64,000 bases of DNA. Source: Ochrobactrum sp. BTU1. Its GTDB lineage: Bacteria > Pseudomonadota > Alphaproteobacteria > Rhizobiales > Rhizobiaceae. The translations under genes were made by a program, and so were the position numbers. Where the stretch lies: NCBI GenBank assembly GCA_018798825.1, contig CP076354.1, positions 1,302,001 through 1,366,000 of the forward strand, read 5' to 3'. This document shows, piece after piece, positions 27,685-36,857 of the stretch (positions are counted from its first letter, which is position 1; every line of letters starts with the position of its first letter). The notes below the pieces were generated by a model. That model saw only the letters and a program-made list of their open reading frames with translations. It was not told the DNA's origin and ran no database searches.

Positions 27685-28657
27685 TTAGCCCGATCAGGCT
27701 AGCAGCGATAATAATCCCGGTCATAACACTCATACTCGACCAGAAAAGCGAAAGCGCAGCATCGATATCGTCTGCATCAGCTTCCCGCTTACCTTCACCA
27801 TAAAACAGCGGTGCTTCGACCTTTTCCGATCCATATTGGCGCGGTCCGGCAAGTGCCAGCTCAAGCGCACCTGCAAAGGCCGATTCCGGCCATCCAGCAT
27901 TGGGCGAACGGTGCAGGCGCGCATCGCGCCACATGACGGATAGTGTTCTTTTCCCGGCTTTTTTATCGACCGTAAACGCAGCAGCTATTGCAGTCAGCAA
28001 TCCGGTCAATCGTGCTGGAATATAGTTTGCAAAATCATCGAGACGGGCAGCGAAACGCCCGAAATGACGATAACGGTCATTGAGATGGCCGATCATCGAG
28101 TCTGCCGTGTTGATGAGTTTATACGCGAAGAGCCCCGGCAATCCGCCGACGAGAAACCAGAAAGCAGGAGCAACAATGCCATCCGACGCATTCTCGGAAA
28201 GGCTTTCAATCGCTGCGCGACTGATACCGCCTTCATCGAGCTGATCCGGGTTCCGTCCGACAATCATCGAAACCGCTTTGCGACCACCTTCAATACCGTC
28301 TTCACGCAACCCAGAGGCTACCGCCCGCACATGATCGGCAAGGCTTTTCTGGGCCAGAAACACTGCGACGATGGTGATTTCAACCAGCGCGCCCGCTGTC
28401 CCCAGATAAGGCAGCAAATAGTCTAGCGCCAACCCCACCACAACACATGAAATTACCAGTCCGATTATCAGCCATATGCCATTACTGCGCAGTGCATTGA
28501 CGGAAAGACTATGATCGTTGAGACGTTTTTCACCCCAGCTGATTGCCTTGCCAAACAGAACCACCGGATGCGGAACTTTCTGCCAGAGCTGCGGCGGATC
28601 ACCCACCACACGGTCCAGAACAAGCGCTAAAGCAAGAATAATCAGCTTTATTTCCAT
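27668..28657 (-). CDS. cobD: Adenosylcobinamide-phosphate synthase (CobD/CbiB)
   Basis: 329-residue integral membrane enzyme that attaches the aminopropanol arm to adenosylcobyric acid. The N-terminus VLDRVVGDPPQLWQKVPHPVVLFGK is diagnostic. ISRAAIESLSENASDGIVAPAFW and INTADSMIGHLNDRYRHFGRFAARLDDFANYIPARLTG follow, between several membrane segments. Last gene of the minus-strand run cobA-cobB-cobC-cobD. Confidence 0.96.
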   Translation of the reverse strand: MEIKLIILALALVLDRVVGDPPQLWQKVPHPVVLFGKAISWGEKRLNDHSLSVNALRSNGIWLIIGLVISCVVVGLALDYLLPYLGTAGALVEITIVAVFLAQKSLADHVRAVASGLREDGIEGGRKAVSMIVGRNPDQLDEGGISRAAIESLSENASDGIVAPAFWFLVGGLPGLFAYKLINTADSMIGHLNDRYRHFGRFAARLDDFANYIPARLTGLLTAIAAAFTVDKKAGKRTLSVMWRDARLHRSPNAGWPESAFAGALELALAGPRQYGSEKVEAPLFYGEGKREADADDIDAALSLFWSSMSVMTGIIIAASLIGLISQLL

Positions 28658-28679
28658 CGACTTGATGCGCTTTCCTGAA

Positions 28680-29687
28680 TCACTTTTTCAAGCGGAGAAT
28701 ATCCCGCAATGCATGTTCAAATCGCATAAGGCCCGCCTGATCAGGCGCGAGTCCGATGCGCAGCCAGCTTGGTGCATAGGCAAACTTTCGGACAAGAATA
28801 TGCCGCTCACAAAGTGCATCGTAAATTGCACGAGCATTTTCATGTTCAACGAGCGAAAACAGAGCTGTGCCACCTACTTCCAAGAGCTGACAATGTGCGA
28901 GCGTCGCGGCAAGTTCTGCCCGTCTTGTATCAATGCGTCCGTGAAAGGCCTCAAGTTCAACACCACTTTCGAAAGCATGGAGTGCAATCGCAAGCGTTGG
29001 TCCCGCCACAGCCCATGGACCGAGCCTGTCTGCAACGCGCTTCACAAGCTCATCATTCGCAAGCAGGAACCCAAGCCGGACACCTGCAAGGCCAAAGAAC
29101 TTGCCAAAGGATTTCAACACGACCAGCGGCGCATTCGCAGCATGTCTTGCAATGCTCACCTCCGGATGCGGATCGGCAAAAGCCTCATCCACAACCAGAA
29201 AACCGCCACGCTCGCCCAACTTTCGCGCAAGCCCCAGCAAATCAGGCCGCGCAATAATCCGGCCATCCGGGTTGTTCGGATTGACGATTGTGACCACCCG
29301 TGCATCCTCTGGGATGTCGTCGAGCGTCGCACATTCGATCACATTCCAGTTCGCCGCTTCAAAAGCTGCCGCATGTTCCTGATAGGTCGGGCCCAAAATG
29401 GCGACCGTCGCAGGTTCAAGCAATGTCGGAATAAGCTGAATAAGCGCCTGCGTTCCCGGGCTGGCAACGATTGGCGCATTCTGACCTGCTTCGTAATAGG
29501 AACGCGCCGCAGTCAGAACCCGCAACAATAACCCCTCATCCGGCAAACGATTCCACAAGGGCGCAGCCAGTTCCGGCAGAGGAAAATGTTCGGGATTGAT
29601 ACCCGTTGAAAGATCAAGCCAGTCGTCGGCCTTACCGCCAAAGCGCGCAATGGCCCTATCCAGCGCTCCGCCATGCTCAATAGTCAT
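28680..29687 (-). CDS. cobC: Threonine-phosphate decarboxylase-like PLP enzyme (CobC)
   Basis: 335 residues, fold-type I PLP enzyme related to histidinol-phosphate aminotransferase. DDWLDLSTGINPEHFP is the N-terminal family motif, IVNPNNPDGR the cofactor region, VVDEAFAD the Asp/Tyr segment and VLKSFGKFFGLAGVRLGF carries the PLP lysine. It supplies (R)-1-amino-2-propanol phosphate for CobD, which lies 22 bp downstream. Confidence 0.94.
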   Translation of the reverse strand: MTIEHGGALDRAIARFGGKADDWLDLSTGINPEHFPLPELAAPLWNRLPDEGLLLRVLTAARSYYEAGQNAPIVASPGTQALIQLIPTLLEPATVAILGPTYQEHAAAFEAANWNVIECATLDDIPEDARVVTIVNPNNPDGRIIARPDLLGLARKLGERGGFLVVDEAFADPHPEVSIARHAANAPLVVLKSFGKFFGLAGVRLGFLLANDELVKRVADRLGPWAVAGPTLAIALHAFESGVELEAFHGRIDTRRAELAATLAHCQLLEVGGTALFSLVEHENARAIYDALCERHILVRKFAYAPSWLRIGLAPDQAGLMRFEHALRDILRLKK

Positions 29688-29689
29688 GT

Positions 29690-30997
29690 TCAGGCATTCT
29701 CTCCGGAAAAATCAATTACATGCATGAAGGAGCCAGCAGCTGAACCAACGCGAAGTCCCGCCTCTCCCAGTTCCTCGCCTAACGCATCGCGGACGCGGAA
29801 CAGCCGTTCGGCCTCACCTTCACGCACAATACTGGCATAGTGAAACTCATGGGCGTAAAGCGGCAACGGCCATGGCGAACCCGACAAAGGTTCCAGTTTG
29901 CGATAGCCAAGGTGCATTTTGCGTTTGGCAAAGCTTGTTTCAAGCGGAAGCAGCCCAAGCATAGCGTGCTTAACCGATGACGAATCTTCCAGCGTCTCAC
30001 CCAGCACCATATAGCCGCCACACTCGCCGTAAATGCGCGCACCACGATCCGCAGCGCGCCTCATGCTCTGCTGGAAATGCTGCGCTTGGCTCAATTTCCC
30101 GGCATAAAGCTCAGGATAGCCTCCCGGCAGATAAATGGCGTCAGCACTTTCATCGGGCGCTTCGTCAACAAGCGGTGAAAAGAATGAAAGCTCAGCACCA
30201 CGCCTGCGCCAGCCTGCAAATAGATGCGCATAGGCAAAGGCAAAGGCGTCGTCTCGCGCTACTGCAATGCGGTTTCCAAGCGGCGTGAGGCGAGGAACAT
30301 TCGCCATAGCCTCATGATGCTTTGGCCGCGACCAGATATGCTCTAATGCGCTTAAATCAATACGCGCATCAACCACATCCGCAGCGTGCTCAAGGAAACG
30401 CTCCAGATCGGCATGTTCCGCTGCTTGAACAAGCCCAAGATGCCTGGAAGGCAGAACCAGCGCTTCATCTCGCGGAATTACGCCCAGAACGGCAATACCG
30501 AGCGGTTTGATCGCTTCGCGCAGCATGGCCTCATGTCTGCCGCTGCCAACCCGGTTAAGAATAACCCCGGCAATCAGCACATCTTTGCGAAACTGGCTGA
30601 AACCCGAAATGAGTGCTGCAATGGAATGGGATTGGCGGGCGCAATCGACCACCAGAACCACTGGCAGATCAAGAGTTCGCGCCAGATCTGCCGACGAACC
30701 CTTTCCATCGAGCGATCCGTCGAAAAGCCCCATCATGCCTTCAACAACAAGCAGCTTGTTGCCCTCAGTCATACGGGATGAAATGGCACTGATAAGCTCT
30801 GGCCGCATGGCCCAGGGATCAAGATTAAAGCAATCCACACCGCTGGCAGCCTTATGGTAAGCAGGATCGATATAATCGGGACCAGCTTTCGCAGGTGCAA
30901 GCGCCTCGCCGCGCCGCTTTAGAGCGCGCAGCAGCCCAAGCGTCAAAGTGGTTTTGCCTGAACCGGAAGCCGGCGCTGCAATCATGAAACCCTTCAT
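29690..30997 (-). CDS. cobB: Hydrogenobyrinic acid a,c-diamide synthase (CobB)
   Basis: 435 residues, ATP- and glutamine-dependent amidation of the a and c side chains. The N-terminal ATPase domain has the P-loop APASGSGKTTLTLGLL near residues 8-23 and VVEGMMGLFDGS. The C-terminal class I glutaminase-like domain has YGECGGYMVLG with the catalytic Cys. It overlaps cobA by 4 bp (ATGA) and ends 2 bp before cobC. Confidence 0.96.
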   Translation of the reverse strand: MKGFMIAAPASGSGKTTLTLGLLRALKRRGEALAPAKAGPDYIDPAYHKAASGVDCFNLDPWAMRPELISAISSRMTEGNKLLVVEGMMGLFDGSLDGKGSSADLARTLDLPVVLVVDCARQSHSIAALISGFSQFRKDVLIAGVILNRVGSGRHEAMLREAIKPLGIAVLGVIPRDEALVLPSRHLGLVQAAEHADLERFLEHAADVVDARIDLSALEHIWSRPKHHEAMANVPRLTPLGNRIAVARDDAFAFAYAHLFAGWRRRGAELSFFSPLVDEAPDESADAIYLPGGYPELYAGKLSQAQHFQQSMRRAADRGARIYGECGGYMVLGETLEDSSSVKHAMLGLLPLETSFAKRKMHLGYRKLEPLSGSPWPLPLYAHEFHYASIVREGEAERLFRVRDALGEELGEAGLRVGSAAGSFMHVIDFSGENA

Positions 30998-31872
30998 GCG
31001 CTCTTCTCTCTGCTAAGATGAAGCGGATCGCTTGTCAGTTTTCGACCCTGAGATGCACCGGCCCAGTCAAGCCCAGCACGTAGCTTCACTACCTCTCCCA
31101 CAACCACGATTGCCGGTGGCTTGAGACCCGATGCTTCTACATCTACAACCGCGCGTGACAATGTTGTCTCCAGAACCACCTGTTCAGGCAAGCTGGCATT
31201 GCAGACAAATGCGACCAGCTCATCTGGCGAGCGTCCTGCTGTCATCAGACGCTCTGTGATGACGTCGATATGCTTCATCGCCATATACATCACAATAACC
31301 GGAGAAGACTGAGCAATGCCCTCCCAATTAATACGATCTGGCATCAGCCCTGTTGCATCGTGGCCCGTGAGGAATGTAACTGATTGGTTGATATCGCGAT
31401 GCGTGGCCGCAATTCCTGCATAGGCAAGACCGCCGATACCCGCTGTAATGCCTGGCACAATGCGAAACGGCACGCCATGTTCAACAAGCGTCAGCGCTTC
31501 CTCGGCTCCGCGCCCAAAGACGAATGGATCACCACCTTTCAGGCGCAGAACCTTCTTGCCTTCCTGAGCTAGCTCAACCAATCGCAGCGAAATATCGCGC
31601 TGCTTTGGTGAAGGCTTGCCGCCTCGTTTGCCTGCGTATTCAACAATTGCGTCATCGCGCTTGAGTGAAAGACAGGCTTCATCGACCAGCGCATCATAGA
31701 CAATAACATCCGCTTCTCGCAGCGCGTTGACCGCATGCAATGTAAGCAGGCCCGGATCACCCGGCCCGGCACCAACAAGCCAGACGTGCCCGGGCTGTAT
31801 CGCGGGCAAGCTGACTTTGCTCTTCGCAACGATACATTCCGGCGCATGTTCAGGCTTAATCATCGTCATCAA
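30994..31872 (-). CDS. cobA: Uroporphyrinogen-III C-methyltransferase (SUMT)
   Basis: 292 residues. It adds methyls at C2 and C7 to give precorrin-2, the entry to siroheme and cobalamin. Motifs: VWLVGAGPGDPGLLTLHAVNAL, VLRLKGGDPFVFGRGAEE, VPGITAGIGGLAYAGI, THRD and VMYMAMKH. There is no CysG-type dehydrogenase domain. First gene of cobABCD. Three in-frame ATGs lie at the start (31872, 31869, 31863) with no clear ribosome binding site. Large inverted repeats begin 13 bp upstream. Confidence 0.95.
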   Translation of the reverse strand: MMTMIKPEHAPECIVAKSKVSLPAIQPGHVWLVGAGPGDPGLLTLHAVNALREADVIVYDALVDEACLSLKRDDAIVEYAGKRGGKPSPKQRDISLRLVELAQEGKKVLRLKGGDPFVFGRGAEEALTLVEHGVPFRIVPGITAGIGGLAYAGIAATHRDINQSVTFLTGHDATGLMPDRINWEGIAQSSPVIVMYMAMKHIDVITERLMTAGRSPDELVAFVCNASLPEQVVLETTLSRAVVDVEASGLKPPAIVVVGEVVKLRAGLDWAGASQGRKLTSDPLHLSREKSA

Positions 31873-31884
31873 CCATAATTCTAT

Positions 31885-31959
31885 CTAGTGGTCTAACTCC
31901 AAAATTTACCACCATCGGTTACCAGCGCTGAGAAATTTTGGAGTTTAAAAGACCACTAG
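31885..31959. repeat. Large inverted repeat A (CTAGTGG...CCACTAG)
   Basis: CTAGTGGTCT plus AACTCCAAAATTT (31885-31907) pairs with the arm at 31933-31959 over 23 bp, broken only by a 4-nt bulge, with a 25-nt loop. It sits in the divergent cobA/cbiD gap. Confidence 0.85.
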
Positions 31960-31972
31960 CATCTCTATGAAC

Positions 31973-32050
31973 CTAGTGGATTTTTCGAATTTTACGTTTG
32001 TTACGACGCCTACTTCAGTAGAAATACAAACGTAAGATTCAATCCACTAG
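31973..32050. repeat. Large inverted repeat B (CTAGTGG...CCACTAG)
   Basis: CTAGTGGATT, GAAT and TTACGTTTGT in the left arm pair with ACAAACGTAA, ATTC and AATCCACTAG on the right, with small bulges. It shares the CTAGTGG/CCACTAG termini with repeat A. Together they fill most of the cobA/cbiD gap. Confidence 0.85.
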
Positions 32051-32083
32051 CGGCACAGCTATCAGATACATTATAAGGCGTCC

Positions 32084-33202
32084 ATGAACGATGAAACCGA
32101 CCCTGCGAATAAAACTCCGGAAACGGACAAAGAAAAAGCCGAACTGCGTCGCGGCTGGACAACGGGTGCCTGTGCCACAGCTGCTACCAAGGCAGCGCTG
32201 ACTGCGCTCATTACCGGTGAATTCCCCGATCCGGTCGGCATCATCTTGCCCAAAGGCGAAGTCCCCTATTTCCAGCTTGAATATGAAGGGCTGGGTGAAG
32301 GCTATGCCATGGCAGGTATCGTCAAAGATGCGGGTGATGATCCGGATGTCACGCACGGCGCAACAATCATTTCAACCGTTTTCCCTGCCCCTCCCGGCAC
32401 AGGCATTGTGTTTCAGGCTGGTGAAGGCGTAGGCACCGTAACCCGACCCGGCTTGCAAATTCAGCCGGGCGAAGCGGCAATCAATCCAACTCCGCGCCGC
32501 ATGATGACAGAGATCTGCGAACAGATATGTGCGGAATATGGTCTGCCTGCCGATCTGGTGATTACGATTTCCGTTCCGGGTGGCGAAGAAATTGCGCAGA
32601 AAACGTGGAACCCCCGCCTTGGCATCGTTGGCGGCATTTCGATCTTGGGTACGACAGGCGTTGTGCATCCCTTTTCGTGTTCAGCATGGATACATTCTAT
32701 CCATCGCGGCATAGATGTGGCGCGTGCCGAAAAGCAAAAACATGTACTCGCTGCGACCGGCTCAACCTCTGAAGACGCAGCACAAGCACTTTATGATCTG
32801 CCGGATTTTGCAATTCTCGACATGGGTGATTTTGCTGGTGGCGTACTCAAATATCTGCGAGCGCATCCCATCGATAAGCTTACCCTTGCAGGTGGATTCG
32901 CCAAGCTTACAAAACTTGCTCAGGGTGAACTTGATCTTCATTCCGCGCGCTCACAGGTCGATAAAAGCTTCCTCTGGACTATTGCCGAAAAGGCTGGCGC
33001 GCCAAGCGACATGAAGGACCGGATTCTTTTTGCGAACACTACGCTGGAAGTGCTTGAAATGACTCAAAGCCTTGGCATCGACATGGCTACGCCGATTGCT
33101 GAAAAAGCTAAGCGGGTGGCGCTCGAAACCCTGCGCGGCGCACCTGTTGAAGTCGAAATCATTGTGACGGATCGCAAAGGCAATATCCTTGCCCGCCTCT
33201 AA
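32084..33202 (+). CDS. cbiD: Cobalt-precorrin-5B C1-methyltransferase (CbiD)
   Basis: 372 residues. RRGWTTGACATAATKAAL is the family's N-terminal signature; PNPTPR-like INPTPRRMMTEI, SVPGGEEIAQKTWNPRLGIVGGISILGTTGVVHPFS and GGFAKLTKLAQGELDLHSARSQVD also match. CbiD is the anaerobic-pathway C1 methyltransferase; here it would take the methylation part of the missing CobF. Its stop overlaps the start of cobK by 14 bp. Confidence 0.95.
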   Translation: MNDETDPANKTPETDKEKAELRRGWTTGACATAATKAALTALITGEFPDPVGIILPKGEVPYFQLEYEGLGEGYAMAGIVKDAGDDPDVTHGATIISTVFPAPPGTGIVFQAGEGVGTVTRPGLQIQPGEAAINPTPRRMMTEICEQICAEYGLPADLVITISVPGGEEIAQKTWNPRLGIVGGISILGTTGVVHPFSCSAWIHSIHRGIDVARAEKQKHVLAATGSTSEDAAQALYDLPDFAILDMGDFAGGVLKYLRAHPIDKLTLAGGFAKLTKLAQGELDLHSARSQVDKSFLWTIAEKAGAPSDMKDRILFANTTLEVLEMTQSLGIDMATPIAEKAKRVALETLRGAPVEVEIIVTDRKGNILARL

Positions 33203-33929
33203 AATACTCATTCTTGGCGGCACGGCCGAAGCATCAAAGCTTGCTTCCTCACTGGAGGCCCTACCCGTCGAAGCTATCACCTCGCTTGCAGGCCGAACGG
33301 CCAACCCTGCTCCAGTCATCGGCAAGCTGCGCATTGGCGGATTTGGCGGCGCAGAAGGTCTAACGGCTTATCTGGCAACCGAAAAAATTGATCTTCTGAT
33401 TGATGCGACACATCCCTATGCAACGCGCATTTCACACAATGCTATCGTTGCATCCGATATGGCAAATATTCCGCTACTCCGGCTTGAACGTCCAGCCTGG
33501 GAAAAGGCAAGCGGCGATAACTGGATTGAGGTCGAGAACGAAGCGCAGGCTGCGACCTTGATCCCCGCTGGTGAGCGTGTTCTGCTCGCTTTAGGACGAC
33601 AGCACATTGCCCCCTTTGCAGAACTTAACGATGTGCATTTCGTTATGCGGATGATCGACCCGCCGGAAGTCAAACTCCCGCACGATTGCGAGATCGTCTT
33701 GGCAAAGCCCGGCAATTATGAAGCTGAGGTCCAATTCCTTAGCGGACGCAAAATCGGGTTGATCGTCAGCCGCAATTCCGGCGGCAGCATCTCTTATGCC
33801 AAGATCAAAGCGGCCCGTGATCTCGCCATCCCGGTCATGATGATCAGCCGCCCACCAGTTACGGCCAAAACTGTTGTCGCCACTGTGGATAAAGCAATTG
33901 AATTCGCGCGTTCAGCTTTAAGGTTTTGA
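33189..33929 (+). CDS. cobK: Precorrin-6A reductase
   Basis: 246 residues, NADPH-dependent reduction of precorrin-6A to 6B. The start is TTG at 33189 inside the 3' end of cbiD (PASKILILGGTAEASKLA). GGTAEA is the nucleotide-binding loop; LIDATHPYATRISHNA, RLERPAW and VSRNSGG are family motifs. The 3' end overlaps the convergent cobM by 12 bp. Confidence 0.94.
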   Translation: MPASKILILGGTAEASKLASSLEALPVEAITSLAGRTANPAPVIGKLRIGGFGGAEGLTAYLATEKIDLLIDATHPYATRISHNAIVASDMANIPLLRLERPAWEKASGDNWIEVENEAQAATLIPAGERVLLALGRQHIAPFAELNDVHFVMRMIDPPEVKLPHDCEIVLAKPGNYEAEVQFLSGRKIGLIVSRNSGGSISYAKIKAARDLAIPVMMISRPPVTAKTVVATVDKAIEFARSALRF

Positions 33930-34676
33930 GCGCGCAACATGACTATGCGCTTCATGATAGAGCGCTGAATCCCGGAAGTTCTTCGGGTCAAGACCACGTC
34001 CAATGAACACCATCGCCGTTCTTTTGACGCCAGAAAGCTCCACTTTCGCCACAATGTCAGACAGTTTTCCGCGCAATATCTGCTCGTCTGACCACCCAAT
34101 TCGGTATGCAACGACCACTGGACAGTCAGAACCGTATAGTGGCGTCAGCTCCGTTTCGATCTTCGCAAGGTTCCGGATCGATAGGTGAATGACCAAAGTC
34201 GCACCAGATTTACCCAGTGTGGCGAGATCCTCACCTTCCGGCATCGCAGATGATTTTACCGAAGTCCGCGTCAGAATAATGCTCTGGTTAACTTCCGGAA
34301 TTGTCAGTTCCTGTTTCATTGCAGCCGCAGCCGCTACAAAAGCCGGGACACCCGGCGTCACGTCATAAGGGATACTGAGCGTATCAAGCCTGCGCATCTG
34401 TTCAGCCATCGCGCCATAAATCGATGGATCTCCTGAATGCACCCGTGCAACATCATGCCCTTTGGCATGAGCCGCCTCAATCGCCGCAATGATTTCATCA
34501 AGTGTCAGCGAGGAACTATCAATCAGCAGCGCATTATCGGGTGCAGATGCAACAACTTCTTTTGGCACCAGCGATCCTGCATAAATGCAGACCTGACAGC
34601 TTTCGATCAGTCGCAAACCACGCACGGTGATAAGGTCGGCGGCACCGGGACCGGCTCCAATGAAATGAACTGTCAC
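33918..34676 (-). CDS. cobM: Precorrin-4 C11-methyltransferase
   Basis: 252 residues. GTG start (TVHFIGAGPGAADLITVRGLRLI) with AGAGGAAG upstream. VARVHSGDPSIYGAMAEQM, VTPGVPAFVAAAAAMKQELTIPEVNQSIILTR and VVYRIGW-like VVAYRIGWSDEQILRG are the family's motifs. It lies downstream of the tetR gene on the same strand, separated by 51 bp, so the two could share a transcript. Confidence 0.95.
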   Translation of the reverse strand: MTVHFIGAGPGAADLITVRGLRLIESCQVCIYAGSLVPKEVVASAPDNALLIDSSSLTLDEIIAAIEAAHAKGHDVARVHSGDPSIYGAMAEQMRRLDTLSIPYDVTPGVPAFVAAAAAMKQELTIPEVNQSIILTRTSVKSSAMPEGEDLATLGKSGATLVIHLSIRNLAKIETELTPLYGSDCPVVVAYRIGWSDEQILRGKLSDIVAKVELSGVKRTAMVFIGRGLDPKNFRDSALYHEAHSHVARSKP

Positions 34677-34727
34677 GTTTTCTTCCTCTGTTCAGGCGTT
34701 TCGAATGCCTGTCAGGTGGCAGAAGAG

Positions 34728-35297
34728 TCAATCTTTTTCAGGCAAAAGTCCTTGAATATCATTGAAGATCGACTGCCACTCTTCCGGAGTCAGCTCGAAG
34801 AAGTTGAAGCTTCTGAGCAGAAATGCACCCTCATTAGCAATGAAAGCCAATCTCGCGCGCCTGCCTTCAGGTGTCGAAACATCAAGTCCATCCCACTGCT
34901 TGCGATACCAGGTCCGCGTTTCATCGAGATAATGGGAGTTGGGAATAAGGCTCGCCATCATGGCGGCAAATCGTGAATCGTCCTCAGCATCGCTTTCGCG
35001 CGTCACCGCGATATGGGCAGCAATATGTGAAATCGCATCTTGTCTGTGCTGTTTGCGCGCTGTCACCAAATCGTCGAACCGGTCGCCCCACCGCTCGATC
35101 ATAGCTTTCATCAGCCCGTCTTTATTACCAAAGCAATATTGCACCCCGCCCTTGGTAACACCGGAGGCCTGCGCCACCGCATCCATGGTCAGCGCAACGA
35201 TACCACCTTCGGCAACCAGCTTCTCGGCCATATCCAGAACGTGGTCACGGTCGATTGAGCGCGGACGACCGGTTTTCTGCAATTTCTTACTTTCCAT
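34728..35297 (-). CDS. TetR family transcriptional repressor
   Basis: 189 residues. The N-terminal helix-turn-helix reads VALTMDAVAQASGVTKGGVQYCFGNKDGLM, followed by a ligand-binding domain. It is divergent from an MFS efflux gene with only 71 bp between the starts, and two palindromes lie in that gap, so local autoregulation and control of the efflux pump are likely. The inducer is unknown. Confidence 0.92.
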   Translation of the reverse strand: MESKKLQKTGRPRSIDRDHVLDMAEKLVAEGGIVALTMDAVAQASGVTKGGVQYCFGNKDGLMKAMIERWGDRFDDLVTARKQHRQDAISHIAAHIAVTRESDAEDDSRFAAMMASLIPNSHYLDETRTWYRKQWDGLDVSTPEGRRARLAFIANEGAFLLRSFNFFELTPEEWQSIFNDIQGLLPEKD

Positions 35298-35315
35298 ACG
35301 GACGGATTTATATTA

Positions 35316-35332
35316 TGTCAGCCACCCTGACA
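35316..35332. promoter_or_regulatory. Putative TetR operator
   Basis: TGTCAG-CCACC-CTGACA, a perfect 17-bp inverted repeat 19 bp from the tetR start. TGTCA/TGACA arms are typical of TetR-family operators. Confidence 0.65.
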
Positions 35333-35338
35333 AGTTTG

Positions 35339-35352
35339 AATACGTTCGTATT
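35339..35352. promoter_or_regulatory. Second palindrome in the tetR-MFS gap
   Basis: AATACG-TT-CGTATT, perfect 6-bp arms, located 17 bp before the MFS start and overlapping its likely leader. It may be a second operator half or an RNA hairpin. Confidence 0.4.
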
Positions 35353-35368
35353 GAAAAGGTTTAATCCG

Positions 35369-36856
35369 ATGTTGCCGCAAAATCGCTGGCTCGTTCTCGC
35401 AATTGTTTCCAGCGCGTTGTTTCTGATCGTTGTGGATATGACAGTGCTTTACACAGCGCTGCCACGCCTCACCCATGATCTGGCGGCAAGTGCTTCCGAA
35501 AAGCTCTGGATCATGAATATCTACCCGCTGGTGGTGGCAGGCCTGCTGCCGGGCCTCGGCACGCTAGGCGACAAGCTCGGCCACAAGCGCATGTTCATGA
35601 ATGGCCTGGTGGTGTTTGGCCTTGCTTCGCTATGCGCAGCCTATTCGCCAAACCCGGAAGTGCTGATCGCAGCCCGCGCATTTCTCGCCTGTGGCGCGGC
35701 AATGATGATGCCTGCTACGCTGTCGATCATTCGACTGACCTTCACCGATGAAAAAGAACGCTCGCTTGCCATTGGCATCTGGGCGGCGATTGCTTCGGGT
35801 GGCGCGGCCATCGGCCCTGTCGCGGGCGGTGTACTGCTCGAATATTTCTGGTGGGGCTCAGTGTTCCTGATTAACGTGCCTGTTGTACTGGTGGCCCTGG
35901 CACTTTCGGCCTTCAACCTTGAAAATCGTCCCCTTGGCTCCAAGCGCAAATGGGATCTCGTCGGCTCGATCCAGATTATGATCGGCCTGATCGCGTTGAC
36001 CTATGCCGTCAAGGAACTTGCCAAGCGCGATGCATCGATGACTGTCTTTGCGAGTGCTCTGATTATCGGCCTCATCGCAACGACCATTTTCGTGCGTCGT
36101 CAGTTTTCAAGCAAGGAGCCGCTCATCGACTTCTCGCTGTTTAATAACCGACTGTTCTCAACGGGTGTGTTTGCGGCTCTCGTTGCGTCCGGTTCGATGA
36201 CTGGCATGGAACTGGTGTTCAGCCAGCGCATGCAGCTGATCGAAGGCATGACGCCTTTGCAGGCTGGCCTGATGATCTTGCCTATTCCACTTGCGGCCTT
36301 TGTAGCTGGACCGCTGGCTGGTATGATGTTGCCGCGCCTTGGCGCAGGCAAGGTACTTTGGGCGTCGCTCGGCATCACCGCTCTCGGTGTGGTGATCTAT
36401 ATCCTGACCTATAAGCTCTCGACGCATTTCTATCTGGCGGGGCTTGCAGTCCTCGGTTTTGGTGTTGGCTGTGCAATGACCGGCGCATCCTCGTCAATCA
36501 TGGGCAATGCACCGGCCGAAAAGGCTGGCATGGCGGCATCTGTCGAGGAAGTTTCGTTTGAACTTGGCAATGCGCTGGGTGTGACGATCTTCGGAAGTAT
36601 CCTGTCGGCATTCTATACCGCCAGCCTTATCCTGCCTGCAGGCTCAAGCATTCCATCTGTTGTCCGCGACAGCCTGGATGAAGCGCTTCTCGCTGCACAA
36701 TCGATGCCGGAAGCGGATGCCTATGCTCTGACTACCCTCGCATCGGAGGCATTCGAAAATGCCTATGTGGCTGTCATCGTTGCAACCGCTGCCCTGCTGC
36801 TCGTTGCGACTGTTGCAACCTACATCGTGCAACGTCGCAAAGTGAAGATCGCGTAA
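35369..36856 (+). CDS. MFS drug efflux transporter (DHA2, 14-TM; SmvA-like)
   Basis: 495 residues from the ATG at 35369 (MLPQNRWLVLAIVSSALFL), with AAAGG nine bases upstream; an in-frame ATG at 35315 would leave no room for the operator. It has about 14 membrane segments. The first-segment motif FLIVVDMTVLYTALPRL and the loop LGDKLGHKRMFMNG (motif A) are typical of the DHA2 multidrug family; SmvA-type pumps export quaternary ammonium compounds. Regulation by the divergent TetR protein is likely. Confidence 0.9.
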   Translation: MLPQNRWLVLAIVSSALFLIVVDMTVLYTALPRLTHDLAASASEKLWIMNIYPLVVAGLLPGLGTLGDKLGHKRMFMNGLVVFGLASLCAAYSPNPEVLIAARAFLACGAAMMMPATLSIIRLTFTDEKERSLAIGIWAAIASGGAAIGPVAGGVLLEYFWWGSVFLINVPVVLVALALSAFNLENRPLGSKRKWDLVGSIQIMIGLIALTYAVKELAKRDASMTVFASALIIGLIATTIFVRRQFSSKEPLIDFSLFNNRLFSTGVFAALVASGSMTGMELVFSQRMQLIEGMTPLQAGLMILPIPLAAFVAGPLAGMMLPRLGAGKVLWASLGITALGVVIYILTYKLSTHFYLAGLAVLGFGVGCAMTGASSSIMGNAPAEKAGMAASVEEVSFELGNALGVTIFGSILSAFYTASLILPAGSSIPSVVRDSLDEALLAAQSMPEADAYALTTLASEAFENAYVAVIVATAALLLVATVATYIVQRRKVKIA

Positions 36857-36857
36857 T

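Noticed and set aside
31873..32083. Possible second cobalamin riboswitch between cobA and cbiD
   Set aside because: No B12 box (AGCCAGGAGACCTGCC-like) or GCCACTG/GGGAAGG elements on either strand; only the large inverted repeats are present.
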